Source of the DNA: Marinibaculum sp040216765
Lineage (GTDB): Bacteria; Pseudomonadota; Alphaproteobacteria; Ferrovibrionales; Ferrovibrionaceae
Length of the DNA stretch: 64,000 nt
Direction of reading: 5' to 3'
NCBI GenBank assembly: GCA_040216765.1
Contig: JAVJON010000066.1
Span: 1-64,000, forward strand
Every line of letters begins with the position of its first letter. Positions within the stretch are counted from its first letter, which is position 1. The position numbers and the translations under genes were made by a program. Shown piece after piece: positions 48,328-57,070 of the stretch. The notes beneath the pieces were generated by a model. It saw nothing but the letters and a program-made list of their open reading frames with translations. It made no database searches and was not told where the DNA came from.

Positions 48328-48599
48328 TCTGCCGCTCCCGTTTTTTGGTTCTTCGCTGTGGTTTGTCACGCCGTACCGACCTTTCACTTGACGCATTCGT
48401 ATTACGTCATCAGATAACGCGCGTGCGCGACTTCCGGTTCCATAGCAGCGTTCAGCGGTCCTGGGGCCCCCACGATCCATCGACCGTCGAGTTTTTTGCC
48501 ACGGGCCGTCGCGCATTCTCCCCCATACATGCATGTCCACAAAGACAGTGGGCTACGCGACGACAGAAGACGTCGGAGGACCTCCACCGCACAGGGGCG

Positions 48600-48826
48600 T
48601 CACCACCCATTACACAGAAAACCTGCAACTCAAAAATAATATTGTTTAACCATATTGTTATTAAACTGGCGCGATCGCATCATTCTTGCCCTATTTACTG
48701 CAGACATTTATTTGCGTATTATGGTTGCATCGACTGGCATCTGACCGGTGCATTGTTTCCGTCTCTCTCGCTATTCCCCCCTTCTGTGTAGTGGGACGGT
48801 TTCAGTAAGACGACGGGCCTCACCTC
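48600..48826. other. AT-rich gap, no gene seen
   Basis: The composition falls sharply below that of the rest of the window (for example ATATTGTTATTAAAC near 48654) and continues into the next gene. It likely carries the promoter for the methyltransferase gene and marks imported DNA. No coding sequence recognised. Confidence 0.5.
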
Positions 48827-49468
48827 ATGAAAATATCCGACAGTTTCTCTGGTGCCGCTCTGTCTTTGGTGCAACGCAGGCGCAAAGTGGCGCTTCTTTT
48901 CATTGTCTTCGGAACCGTGTCTTGGGCTTTTCTTAACGATCACCATTTTCCAGGACGCACTTATGAGCAAATCACCGGGACTGTTGGCATAGTTTTAATT
49001 GGAGTATGTGTTCTGGGTCGCGTCTGGTGCTCCTGGTTCATATCCGGAAGAAAGAAAAAGGAACTGGTTCAAGAAGGACCTTTTTCTATGTCAAGAAATC
49101 CATTGTATATGTTCTCTATCATCGGCGCATCCGGAGCGGGATTAACAGCCGGAAGTATTGTTCTGACTATATTAATCTTTTCAAGCGTTCTATTTGTATT
49201 CAACTCAGTTGTGACTCATGAAGAGAATTTTCTTTTAAATCAATTTGGCGATAAATATATTTTATACTGCGCCACCGTCCCGAGATGGGGTATTCGTATG
49301 TCCAGTTTTTCTTTCTATGTAGAATATTTCACCAACAAACCAAATGGTAAATTGTTTTTGATCTCGATCAGAGATTCATCTCTATTTCTCCTTTGTATTC
49401 CCCTATTCCGGGCCATCGATGAAGTCACGCACACCGGATTTTTTCGCCCTGTTTTCGCCCTGTATTAG
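48827..49468 (+). CDS. ICMT/PEMT-family membrane methyltransferase
   Basis: 213 residues with about five membrane helices. The fold signature is clear: KKKELVQEGPFSMSRNPLYM (the SAM-binding G-P-F/Y...R-(H/N)-P-x-Y motif), and EENFLLNQFGDKYILYCATV, matching the (E/H)E...L...FG..Y..Y pattern. Family members methylate isoprenylcysteine, phospholipids or unknown membrane substrates. The gene is AT-rich with many TTT/AAA codons, unlike all neighbours, so recent transfer is likely. Confidence 0.8.
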   Translation: MKISDSFSGAALSLVQRRRKVALLFIVFGTVSWAFLNDHHFPGRTYEQITGTVGIVLIGVCVLGRVWCSWFISGRKKKELVQEGPFSMSRNPLYMFSIIGASGAGLTAGSIVLTILIFSSVLFVFNSVVTHEENFLLNQFGDKYILYCATVPRWGIRMSSFSFYVEYFTNKPNGKLFLISIRDSSLFLLCIPLFRAIDEVTHTGFFRPVFALY

Positions 49469-49696
49469 ACCCTGTGCCTAGAGCATGATCACCTGGGCCG
49501 GCAACATACCGTGAGTTACAGCATAACGTGAGTTGATGAGGTAGTTGTTGGTGGGAGTTGATCCGGCAGCGTTCCGATGCACCATCAGAGTGCCTCGCGG
49601 TCGCGTTCCTGGACAGTCTCAGCAGATATCTGAGCTTGGCGAACAGCTGTTCGAATGGGTGTTCAGCCCCGGCATGTGGTAGATCCGAACTCCCGA
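49469..49696. other. Gap without a recognised gene
   Basis: Contains short direct repeats of CGTGAGTT (49511 and 49529) and returns to high GC. It may hold degraded transposon sequence, but nothing is identifiable. Confidence 0.4.
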
Positions 49697-50437
49697 TTAG
49701 CCAATTCGACCGAGGGCCGGGAACAGGTCCAGCATCCAGTAGGAGAACTCTGCAAGGCGGCCGGTCATCATGGCGAGCCCCATCAGCACGAGCACTCCTC
49801 CCGCCACCACCTGGAGCGCCGCGCCGAGCCGACGGACCCTCTTGAGTCTGACGGTCAGACCGTCGGCGAAAATGGCGGTCGCGAGGAACGGCACGCCAAG
49901 GCCCATTGAGTAGATCGCGAGAAGCGCCACCCCATCGGCAACGCTCGCGCCCGTGGCACTGACCGTCAGGATAGCGCCAAGGATCGGGCCGATGCAGGGC
50001 GTCCAGCCAAACGCAAAGGCGAGGCCGAGGACGTAGGCATAGATCGGCCGCCCGCCAGGCAGATCCACATGATAGCGCCAGTCGCGCAGCAACCAGCCCG
50101 GCCGGAAGGCACCCATCATGACGATTCCGAAGGCCATCACCACGGCGCCTGCGATGAGAGACAGTTCGTAGCTGTTGGCGATCAGCAACTGCCCCAGCGC
50201 CGTCGCGCTGGCGCCCAGGACAACGAATACCGTGGTGAACCCCAGCACGAAGTTTATGCTGAGCCCGATGGCCGGGAGCCGGGCCCGGAACGCACTGCCG
50301 CTTGCCGGCGCCTGGCCCGGCCCACCGGCGATGTAGGAAATGTATCCCGGGACGAGCGGCAGGACGCAGGGCGACAGGAACGAGACCGTTCCCGCGGCAA
50401 AAGCCGTGAGCAGGCCGACGTTTGACAGTTCAAACAT
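49697..50437 (-). CDS. ccdA: Cytochrome c biogenesis/thiol-reduction protein CcdA
   Basis: Passes electrons from cytoplasmic thioredoxin across the membrane to periplasmic thiol proteins. 246 residues with six membrane helices. Both redox Cys motifs are present: FLSPCVLPLVPGYISY in helix 1 and FGWTPCIGPILGAIL in helix 4. Last gene of the nine-gene copper/thiol operon, 21 bases past the DsbA-like gene. Likely electron donor for the TlpA and CcmG proteins coded upstream. Confidence 0.93.
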   Translation of the reverse strand: MFELSNVGLLTAFAAGTVSFLSPCVLPLVPGYISYIAGGPGQAPASGSAFRARLPAIGLSINFVLGFTTVFVVLGASATALGQLLIANSYELSLIAGAVVMAFGIVMMGAFRPGWLLRDWRYHVDLPGGRPIYAYVLGLAFAFGWTPCIGPILGAILTVSATGASVADGVALLAIYSMGLGVPFLATAIFADGLTVRLKRVRRLGAALQVVAGGVLVLMGLAMMTGRLAEFSYWMLDLFPALGRIG

Positions 50438-50458
50438 GCAGGAGCCCGGCCACCGGCG

Positions 50459-51259
50459 TCATTCCGGTGCCCGCGCTGCGGCGATCCTGGCCTGCAGCGT
50501 GGTCAAGTCGGTGGCACCGCGCAGGATCGCCTCGCCGATCACGAAACCGGGCGTGCCTGTGATTCTCAGTTTTCGGGCAAGCTCCATGTTGCGCTCGATC
50601 GACGCCGCAAGCTTCGGATCGCCCATATCCCGCTGCAGTCGATCGATATCGATGCCAAGGCTTTCAGCAAGAGCGAGCGCGGTGTCGCGGTCGATCCCAC
50701 CGGTTTCCGCCATCATCGCCTTGTGGAAATCCACGTAGCGGCCCTGGCGCCGGGCGGCCAGTGCGGCCTTGGCGGCAAACTCGGAATCGGCGCCGAGGAT
50801 CGGCAACTCCTTGTAAACGATGCGCAGGTTCGGATCTGCCGCCTCCGCCTCGATCATCACCGGAGCGACCCGGCGACAGTATGGGCAGTTGTAGTCGAAG
50901 AACTCGACCAGTGTGACATCGCCATCCGGATTGCCGCCGACCGGATCGTCCGTTGCTTGCAGCAGCGCCTCGCCTTCCGCCGCAAGAGCCTGCCTGGCCG
51001 CGCGCTCCTGCTCGGCAAGCTGCCGTTGCTCCAGGCCTCTCATCGCTTCCACGATCACCTCTGGATGCTCCAGGAGATAGGCCCGAACCCGAGCGCCGAA
51101 ATCGGTCTCGCCAATCGCCACCGCCCCCTCGCCCGCCGGCGTCTCCTGACGAAAGCCCGGATCCAGGAGCAGCCAGGCGCCAATGCCGGCAACCGCGATC
51201 AGAAGCACTGCAAGCGCACCAACCAGACCGGACCGCCGGCTTCTATGTTCAACCTTCAT
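50459..51259 (-). CDS. DsbA-family thiol oxidoreductase/isomerase
   Basis: 266 residues: one N-terminal membrane or signal helix (about 12-30), a helical N-terminal region (EVIVEAMRGLEQRQ, the scoF/Com1-like pre-domain), and a thioredoxin fold with DYNCPYCRR (Cys125, Cys128) and the cis-Pro in TGTPGFVIG. Resembles Com1/DsbA homologues with an oligomerising N-domain. Second-last gene of the operon; partner of CcdA. Confidence 0.9.
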   Translation of the reverse strand: MKVEHRSRRSGLVGALAVLLIAVAGIGAWLLLDPGFRQETPAGEGAVAIGETDFGARVRAYLLEHPEVIVEAMRGLEQRQLAEQERAARQALAAEGEALLQATDDPVGGNPDGDVTLVEFFDYNCPYCRRVAPVMIEAEAADPNLRIVYKELPILGADSEFAAKAALAARRQGRYVDFHKAMMAETGGIDRDTALALAESLGIDIDRLQRDMGDPKLAASIERNMELARKLRITGTPGFVIGEAILRGATDLTTLQARIAAARAPE

Positions 51260-51331
51260 TTCCCTGCTCCGAATGGTTGATCGAATAACATGCAGCTACC
51301 GGCCGGCTTTCCAGATAACCCAGGTACATTT

Positions 51332-52102
51332 TCATGTATTTTCATCCCAGAGGAATTCAGTAATACGGTTCCACCAGCCCGGATTCTGGTTCTGCGATTG
51401 GCTGTGGGCATTATTCGCGACACCGTTCAGGTAAAGGACAAGATTGAGCGATTTGAATTCCACACCATGGAAATTCGCCGCCCAGGTCCCATCGGGACCG
51501 ATCACATGGGTGACGGCGCCATGAATCTGCTGGCCGTCCGGTGTCGGGCTGAAACTGTGGCCAAAGGCTTCGGCGAGCTTCCGCGTCCTGCCTTCCAACG
51601 CCGGGTCGGTCGTGGCCAGGAAGCGCCAGTTCGCCGGATCCAATCCATGCGCGGGACCGAAAGCCTCGCGGACCTCCGCCGTGTCGTTGGACGGATCGGT
51701 CGAAACGCTCAGGAACTGCACGAGCTCCCGCATGGGGGTGTCATTCACCAGGGCCTGTACTTCAGCGATCTTATCGGCATGCAAAGGACAGATGTCCGGG
51801 CAGGATGCATAAATGAAGTGTAAAACAATGAGTTTACCAGTATAGTCTGAAAGTCTTGCGAGTTTCCCTTGTGCGTCAGTAAGCTCGAAGCTCGGTGCCG
51901 GACGGCCGATGACCTGGAAATAAGGTTCCTTGTCCGCCATGACTTTGTCCAGATCGCCGCCGGGATGATTTGCAGCGACCGGCGTGACGGCGAGGAGAAC
52001 TGGAACAAGGAAGAGACTTGCCGACAATAGGCGTGTGAATCCACGCGTTCCGGCCTGTTGCCGCCGACGCGATGGCAACCCGTTGACGATCATCATTGCC
52101 AT
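51332..52102 (-). CDS. SCO1/SenC-family copper chaperone
   Basis: Delivers Cu to cytochrome oxidase CuA or acts as a thiol reductase. About 256 residues from ATG 52102 (GGAGG nine bases upstream; an ATG at 52126 would overlap the upstream gene). Signal segment about 23-45. Copper-binding Cys101 and Cys105 in ASCPDICPL and His194 in QQIHGAVTH form the SCO Cu site. C-terminus is longer than usual. Upstream gene overlaps tightly. Confidence 0.9.
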   Translation of the reverse strand: MAMMIVNGLPSRRRQQAGTRGFTRLLSASLFLVPVLLAVTPVAANHPGGDLDKVMADKEPYFQVIGRPAPSFELTDAQGKLARLSDYTGKLIVLHFIYASCPDICPLHADKIAEVQALVNDTPMRELVQFLSVSTDPSNDTAEVREAFGPAHGLDPANWRFLATTDPALEGRTRKLAEAFGHSFSPTPDGQQIHGAVTHVIGPDGTWAANFHGVEFKSLNLVLYLNGVANNAHSQSQNQNPGWWNRITEFLWDENT

Positions 52103-52106
52103 GCCG

Positions 52107-52373
52107 TCACGCCTCCGGTTTTTCATCGTCCGGCGTCGATCTCGATCCGTGCAGGCCCTTGCACATGCACAGCCCGGCTCCGCACATTGCCAGGCAGGGC
52201 AGAACGCTGAGCAGGATCGGTGCGACCCCGATTGCGGACAGCCAGCCCCAGTTCAGCGCCACCCCAACGCCGGCGGCGGCGAAACCGGACAGAAGCCATA
52301 CCCGTCTGTCCCGCAGCCACAACCATCGAATCCGCCCGTAGGTCAAGTCGCTTGAAAGCATAGGGTTGGTCAT
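52107..52373 (-). CDS. Small membrane protein with C-terminal Cys cluster
   Basis: 88 residues, two membrane helices (about 25-45 and 48-68). The second leads into LPCLAMCGAGLCMCKG, four Cys with intervening Gly/Met. It lies four bases after tlpA and four before the SCO gene, so it belongs to the operon. Function unknown; the Cys/Met cluster suggests a copper or thiol role. Confidence 0.72.
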   Translation of the reverse strand: MTNPMLSSDLTYGRIRWLWLRDRRVWLLSGFAAAGVGVALNWGWLSAIGVAPILLSVLPCLAMCGAGLCMCKGLHGSRSTPDDEKPEA

Positions 52374-52376
52374 CCT

Positions 52377-52910
52377 CTAGTCCTCTTTGTCGCTCGACGT
52401 GACTATTCGCTCGAAGAAGGAAATCATCTCGGCCGTATCCCACTCGGCAGGCCCCACCAGGCGCGCAAGTTCGCGGCCTTGTCTGTCGATGAGCAGGGTG
52501 GCGGGCAGGCCAGGGATTCCCAGCGACCGCGCGGCCGTACCGCGCCTGTCGACGAGGATCTTCAGATGCTCGATGCCGGTATCGTCGTAGAACCGGCGGA
52601 CGACGTCCGGGCCCGCCCGATCGATCGAGAGCGCCAGAACCTCGAATGCAGGGCCGCCGAGGCGCGCCTGCAGCCGATCCAGGGTCGGCATCTCCCTTCG
52701 GCAGGGGCCGCACCAGGTGGCCCAGACATTGAGCAGAATGACCTTGCCGCGCCAGGCAGAGAGATCGTGCCGCTTGCCCGCTTCGTCCTCGAAGGACATC
52801 TGCGGCACGTCCCGCGGCTCTGGATGCAGCTGCATGCCGACGGGGTCGGCAGCCCGGGCCTGAGGCACGACAAGCAGCATCGCGACCATGCCGACAATGA
52901 GGAACCGCAT
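52377..52910 (-). CDS. TlpA-like periplasmic thiol-disulfide reductase
   Basis: 177 residues with signal peptide (cleavage near ARA at 20) and the thioredoxin fold: WATWCGPCRREMP (Cys67, Cys70) and the cis-Pro in GLPATLLID. Family members reduce copper-protein cysteines (as TlpA does for ScoI and CoxB) or cytochrome c haem sites. Four bases after ccmG-like gene, four before the small Cys protein. Confidence 0.91.
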   Translation of the reverse strand: MRFLIVGMVAMLLVVPQARAADPVGMQLHPEPRDVPQMSFEDEAGKRHDLSAWRGKVILLNVWATWCGPCRREMPTLDRLQARLGGPAFEVLALSIDRAGPDVVRRFYDDTGIEHLKILVDRRGTAARSLGIPGLPATLLIDRQGRELARLVGPAEWDTAEMISFFERIVTSSDKED

Positions 52911-52914
52911 GGGT

Positions 52915-53499
52915 CTACTCCTTCGGCTCCGCGCGCAGGCGGGACAACAGGGGAAAGATCTGCTTGAAGACGAGGTCCTGCGTCAGCGGGCCGGCATGCC
53001 TGTAGGCAATCCTGCCGTCAGGGGCGACGATGTAGGTTTCCGGCACCCCATAAACTCCCCAGTCGATGGCGACCCGGCCATCGAGATCCGCCCCGGTGCG
53101 GGCATAGGGATCGCCGAGCCGGTCCAGGAAGGCAGCGGCTTCGGCGGGCTTGTCCTTGTAGTTGAGACCGAAGACGGGAACCGTGCCGCCGTTTGCCAGC
53201 CGCATCAGGATTGGGTGCTCGGCCCGACAGGGTATGCACCAGGAGGCGAATACATTGACCAGGGAAACCTGACCCTCCAGATGCGCACTGGACAGGCCCA
53301 GAGCCCTGCCTTGAACCGGCGGCAGGGAAAACTCCGGGACCGGCTCGCCGATCCGGGCGGACGGCAGGGCCCTGGGATCGCGGTCGAGGCCCCAGGCCAG
53401 CGCGGCGGCAACAAGGGCGAAAACCGCGGCCGGGAGCAGGAAGCGCAATGCCATCCGGTCCCGCCGCTGTCGCGCGACGGTGCCGACCGCGTCAGCCAT
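52915..53499 (-). CDS. CcmG/DsbE-type thiol-disulfide oxidoreductase
   Basis: 194 residues from ATG 53499 (GGAGG five bases upstream). One membrane anchor (about 20-38) and a thioredoxin domain with FASWCIPCRAEHP (Cys88, Cys91), and the CcmG marks YGVPETYIV and GPLTQDLV. It overlaps the upstream small gene by eight bases. CcmG reduces apocytochrome c thiols before haem ligation; in this operon it may serve copper proteins instead. Confidence 0.9.
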   Translation of the reverse strand: MADAVGTVARQRRDRMALRFLLPAAVFALVAAALAWGLDRDPRALPSARIGEPVPEFSLPPVQGRALGLSSAHLEGQVSLVNVFASWCIPCRAEHPILMRLANGGTVPVFGLNYKDKPAEAAAFLDRLGDPYARTGADLDGRVAIDWGVYGVPETYIVAPDGRIAYRHAGPLTQDLVFKQIFPLLSRLRAEPKE

Positions 53500-53656
53500 C
53501 CCGTCCTCCGGCACCCGAACGGGCGAAGAGGTACTTGATCAGCGCCGCTGCGGCGAGAATCAGGACCAGGACGACAAGCAGTCCGACAAGCCCCATTCCC
53601 CAACCCATCATCCCGCCCATCATGCAGTTCGTTCCATCCATCATGTCTTGCTCCAT
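53492..53656 (-). CDS. Small Met-rich membrane protein
   Basis: 54 residues, MEQDMMDGTNCMMGGMMGWG, then one membrane helix and a basic tail (IKYLFARS). The first 20 residues are rich in Met with a single Cys, as in small proteins that accompany copper genes. It overlaps ccmG by eight bases, indicating coupled translation. Function unknown. Confidence 0.72.
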   Translation of the reverse strand: MEQDMMDGTNCMMGGMMGWGMGLVGLLVVLVLILAAAALIKYLFARSGAGGRDG

Positions 53657-53712
53657 CGGGCCGGTGGCGGCAGGGCGCCGCAGCCCGTTCAGTTGCTTCC
53701 GGGGACGCCCCG

Positions 53713-54153
53713 CTACTCCGTGGCATAGACCCGAGGCGTTTCGGCACCGATCTCGTAGATCGTGAACGGTTCCGACTTCCTGCCGCCCATGCCGGGCGAG
53801 CCCGACGGCATGCCGGGCAAGGTCACGCCCTTGATGTCCGGCCTCTCGTCGAGGAGGCGGCGCACCGCCGCGATCGGGACATGACCGCTGACCGCATAGC
53901 CGTCGACGAACGCCAGGTGGCAGCCCTGGAAATCGTCGGGGATTCCCGCCTTCCGGCTCATCACGACCAGATCGTGGGTTGGCTTGACGTCGACGGCGAA
54001 GCCGTTCTCCCGCAGGTAGTCGGCATAGTTCTCGCAGCAATCGCATTGCGGGTTCTTGTAGAGCGTGGCGCTTTCCTTCGGCTCGGCAGCGAGGAGCGGC
54101 GCCGAAATGGCAATACCGAGCCCGAAGGCGGCGATGGTCAGGAGCTTTCTCAT
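53713..54153 (-). CDS. DUF411 copper/metal-binding protein
   Basis: 146 residues with signal peptide (cleavage near LLA at 22) and the DUF411 core: YKNPQCDCCENY (Cys37, Cys39, Cys40), GCHLAFVDGY and GHVPIAAVRRLL, and GSPGMGGRKSEPF near the C-terminus. Related to proteins annotated as CopG-like or metal-binding in copper loci. Lies 26 bases after the oxidase gene. A fragment of another copy lies at 62934-63107. Confidence 0.9.
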   Translation of the reverse strand: MRKLLTIAAFGLGIAISAPLLAAEPKESATLYKNPQCDCCENYADYLRENGFAVDVKPTHDLVVMSRKAGIPDDFQGCHLAFVDGYAVSGHVPIAAVRRLLDERPDIKGVTLPGMPSGSPGMGGRKSEPFTIYEIGAETPRVYATE

Positions 54154-54179
54154 GAAATCAGTCCTTGTTGAGGGAAAGG

Positions 54180-55613
54180 TCAGGCGACGCGGATGACGCC
54201 CATCATCCCGGCCGCCTGGTGCTCGAGGATGTGGCAATGGAACATCCAGTCGCCCGGATTGTCGGCGACGAAGGCAATCTCGACCCGCTCCCGCGGGGCC
54301 ATCAGGACGGTGTCCTGCCATTCGCGCCGGGCCGTCGGGGTGCCGTTTCGCGAGATCACCCGGAACGAATGGCCGTGCAGGTGGATCGGGTGAGGCCAGG
54401 CGGTCGCGTTCGTCATCGCGATCACATGCGATCCGTCGCGCCGCAATGTCAGGAACGGCTCCAGCACATGGCCATCGGCGGCCACACCGTTGACGAACCA
54501 CATGCCGCCTGAGCGCATCATGTTCATCATCGAGCCCATCTGGCCGCCCATCTCCTGCATGACCATCTGGCCCATCATCCCGCCGTTGAAGGTCACAGCG
54601 TGCCGTTCGGCATTGCCCAGGTCCGGTTCGGGCAGAGGATTGGGCGCCAGGGCGACCGCGCCTTCCGCCCGCGCCTCCCTGACCGGCTTGCCGTCATAGA
54701 CGAACGCGGTCAGACGGTAGGCAAGACGCGGATAGAAGCGGTCGACAAGGTCGATCCGGTCGCCGGCGGTCCCGGTCATGTCGATGATCAGATCGGCCCG
54801 CATTGCCGGGCCGAGGACGACCAGGCCGTCCTGCGGTTCGTGCGAGGTGACCGGCTGCCCATCCAGCGCGATGACCTGCGGCCGTAGCGCTGCGAAATCG
54901 AGACCGAAGATCCGCGCGTTGGCGGCATTGATCAGGCGCAGACGGATGCGCTCGCCCGGCCGTACCGACAATGGTTCCGGCATGCTGCCGTTGATGGTCA
55001 GGACGTTCCCGAACCTGCCGCCATGGCTCATGTCGTGACGGTTGCCGAAATCGTCACTGATCTCGGCCGCCTCTGTCAGACGCCAGTCGTCGAGGATCCA
55101 GGTGATCTCGCGATCGACCTGCGGCGGCTGCGGTTCCTCGACGATGAGCGGACCATAAAGGCCGCGCCCAACCTGCTCGAAACTGCGCTGATGCGGGTGG
55201 TACCAGAACGTCCCGGCATCGACCGCGTCGAACTCATAGACGAAGCCCTCGCCCGGCCCGATCGGCCGCTGCGTGAGATGCGGCACCCCGTCCATCGCGT
55301 TCGGGATCCGAAGGCCGTGCCAATGCACCGTAGTGTCTTCGGCAAGCCCGTTCTCGACATGGATGCGGAGGCGCTGGCCCTGCCGGACCCTGATTTCCGG
55401 GCCGGGCAGACGATCGTTGAAACACCAGACTGCCGTCTTGCCGTAGGGCTGCGCAACCAGCTGGGCGGAGCCTTTCCCGGCACGCAACCGGACCTCCTGT
55501 ACTGGCGCCGCCCCGGCCTGCGCGAGGCCTGGCAATGGCAGTAGAAGACCGGTAACTGCTGCTGCAGAGGACGCGAGGAACGAACGCCGCGTCGGCGTGA
55601 TCGGACCGGACAT
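54180..55613 (-). CDS. Multicopper oxidase (CueO/laccase-like)
   Basis: 477 residues, first gene of the operon. Twin-arginine signal (TPTRRSFLAS). Copper ligands: HWHG near 97-100, WYHPHQ near 138-143, HPIHLHGHSF near 407-416, and HCHILEHQAAGM near 457-468 (T1 axial Met at the end). A Met-rich loop (GGMMGQMVMQEMGGQMG, about 345-362) resembles the CueO regulatory copper segment. Exported folded with copper. A decayed copy of its 5' end is at 38724-38916. The 140 bases before it separate it from the Cys-rich protein gene. Confidence 0.94.
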   Translation of the reverse strand: MSGPITPTRRSFLASSAAAVTGLLLPLPGLAQAGAAPVQEVRLRAGKGSAQLVAQPYGKTAVWCFNDRLPGPEIRVRQGQRLRIHVENGLAEDTTVHWHGLRIPNAMDGVPHLTQRPIGPGEGFVYEFDAVDAGTFWYHPHQRSFEQVGRGLYGPLIVEEPQPPQVDREITWILDDWRLTEAAEISDDFGNRHDMSHGGRFGNVLTINGSMPEPLSVRPGERIRLRLINAANARIFGLDFAALRPQVIALDGQPVTSHEPQDGLVVLGPAMRADLIIDMTGTAGDRIDLVDRFYPRLAYRLTAFVYDGKPVREARAEGAVALAPNPLPEPDLGNAERHAVTFNGGMMGQMVMQEMGGQMGSMMNMMRSGGMWFVNGVAADGHVLEPFLTLRRDGSHVIAMTNATAWPHPIHLHGHSFRVISRNGTPTARREWQDTVLMAPRERVEIAFVADNPGDWMFHCHILEHQAAGMMGVIRVA

Positions 55614-55753
55614 GAGAGACTCTTCCTGGAAGCCGTGGTCCGCAGTCGCCCGGCGCTGCCCTGGGCATGCCTAGGGAGGCAACTGCACATGCCGCCGAGA
55701 TCGATGCCTTCTCGGGGCCGAATGGAACACCGCCACCCGAATGGATCGCGGCG

Positions 55754-56092
55754 TCAGCTCAGGAAGGAAGGTCTCGGTGGATGCGGTTCGGGCGCCGTGG
55801 GAGCGCCGGTCAGCCAAAGGAAGCGGGCAGCGAAATGCCGCATCGGGGCTTGGGCAAAGGGCGTGGCCATATCGGCCATCACGCCCTGCGCCGGGACCGT
55901 GCAACTGAAGTCGCAGGCAAGCCTGTCGCCGTCTTCCCCGCTCGCGCAAGCGTCGCAACCGCTCATCGAAACGGCATCGGCGGGGGCACAATTGTCTCCG
56001 GAGCCGCTCGCCATCGTCGTGGCTTCGGCGGATGCCGTCACCAGGAACAGGGCGACTACGACACTGGCGACTATGCTAAGAACGCGCTTCAT
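55754..56092 (-). CDS. Small secreted Cys-rich protein
   Basis: 112 residues from ATG 56092: signal peptide (MKRVLSIVASVVVALFL), then SMSGCDACASGEDGDR, ACDFSCTVPAQGV (six cysteines in all), a conserved-looking PMRHFAARFLWLTGAP block, and a Pro-rich end (PEPHPPRPSFLS). Such proteins precede copper-resistance genes in many alphaproteobacteria; function unknown, metal binding or regulation inferred. Same strand and 140 bases upstream of the multicopper oxidase. Frameshifted paralogue at 39056-39399. Confidence 0.78.
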   Translation of the reverse strand: MKRVLSIVASVVVALFLVTASAEATTMASGSGDNCAPADAVSMSGCDACASGEDGDRLACDFSCTVPAQGVMADMATPFAQAPMRHFAARFLWLTGAPTAPEPHPPRPSFLS

Positions 56093-56341
56093 GGCGAAGT
56101 CAGACTAGTCTTGCGGCGGGGCCGCGTCGATTGCCATTCTGCCGCAGTGCACTTGATTGTGAAGGTGACGAGACCCCCGATGCGGACGCAGCATCGTTGA
56201 GTGCGCCGCACCGAAAGATGCCGCGCTCGTGGGACCTCGGATCGCGGATGAACCACCGGCCGGACCTGGCGCCACGAACCGCCGCAACCGGCCCCTTGCT
56301 CCGGCGCAGTTCATCGGCTAATAGAGGCGCCCGCGTGGCGA

Positions 56342-56418
56342 CGGAGTGTAGCTCAGCCTGGTAGAGCACTGTCTTCGGGAGGCAGGGGCCGGTGGTTCGA
56401 ATCCACTCACTCCGACCA
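56342..56418 (+). tRNA. tRNA-Pro (CGG)
   Basis: 77 bases with a complete cloverleaf: acceptor CGGAGTG/CACTCCG, D arm with TAGCTCAG, anticodon stem CTGTC/GGCAG with loop TTCGGGA (anticodon CGG, reads CCG), TPsiC loop GGTTCGAATCC, discriminator A and genomic CCA. Reads on the plus strand. tRNA genes are frequent island insertion points, but no second copy of its 3' end was seen in this window. Confidence 0.95.
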
Positions 56419-56502
56419 GCGCGCCCGGAACGCCGGCCCGGCAGGACCGGCGGCGCATCCGGGCCCTGGTCGGGGCCACCCTCGCCGCGCTAGGCTGATG
56501 TC

Positions 56503-57036
56503 ATGACGATTTCCCCGGAATATCTGGAACAGCAGAAAGCGCTGCACCAGAACCCGAACTACGGCGTTGCCTCGCTGCAATATGCCGACCTGGTGATTGC
56601 CGTCGCCGACCAGGTGAAGGCGAAGAGCATCGCCGACTATGGCGCGGGCAAGTGCAACCTCCGCAGGAAGATGCAGGAACTGGGGCGCGGGGAATTCGCC
56701 TACCACCCCTATGACCCGGTGTTTCCCGAATACGGGACACCGACGCCGGCCGACCTGGTCTGCTGCATCGACGTGCTGGAGCACATCGAACTGGATTACC
56801 TGGACGCGGTGCTGGCGGACCTGCAGCGGATCACCGTGAAGGTCGGCGTCTTCACCATCCATACCGGCCCGGCGGTCAAGCACCTGCCCGACGGGCGCAA
56901 CGCCCACCTGATCCAGCAGCCGCCGTCCTGGTGGCTGCCGCGGCTTTGCCGGCATTTCGAGATCGTGCACCTGCAGCGCACGCCGGGCGGCTTCTGGATC
57001 CTTGTGGAACCGCTGGCCGCCAGCGGCACCGCCTGA
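56503..57036 (+). CDS. Class I SAM-dependent methyltransferase-like protein
   Basis: 177 residues. A glycine-poor variant of motif I (SIADYGAGKCNL) precedes DLVCCIDVLEHIE (motif post-I/II-like Asp-Val-Leu-Glu-His typical of methyltransferase domain 11/12 proteins) and GVFTIHTGPAVK. Compact with no extra domains. Substrate unknown. Independent of the copper genes by strand; 84 bases downstream of the tRNA-Pro. The next gene follows after 34 bases, possibly co-transcribed. Confidence 0.78.
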   Translation: MTISPEYLEQQKALHQNPNYGVASLQYADLVIAVADQVKAKSIADYGAGKCNLRRKMQELGRGEFAYHPYDPVFPEYGTPTPADLVCCIDVLEHIELDYLDAVLADLQRITVKVGVFTIHTGPAVKHLPDGRNAHLIQQPPSWWLPRLCRHFEIVHLQRTPGGFWILVEPLAASGTA

Positions 57037-57070
57037 CGGCCGCCCCCCTCCCGCGCTTCAGCGAGGTCAC

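Noticed and set aside
49558..49845. 95-residue plus-strand frame
   Set aside because: Overlaps the end of ccdA, no homology or ribosome site.
56342..56418. tRNA-Pro as the attachment site of an integrated island
   Set aside because: No repeat of the tRNA 3' end seen in the window, no integrase gene, and ordinary genes follow its 3' side.
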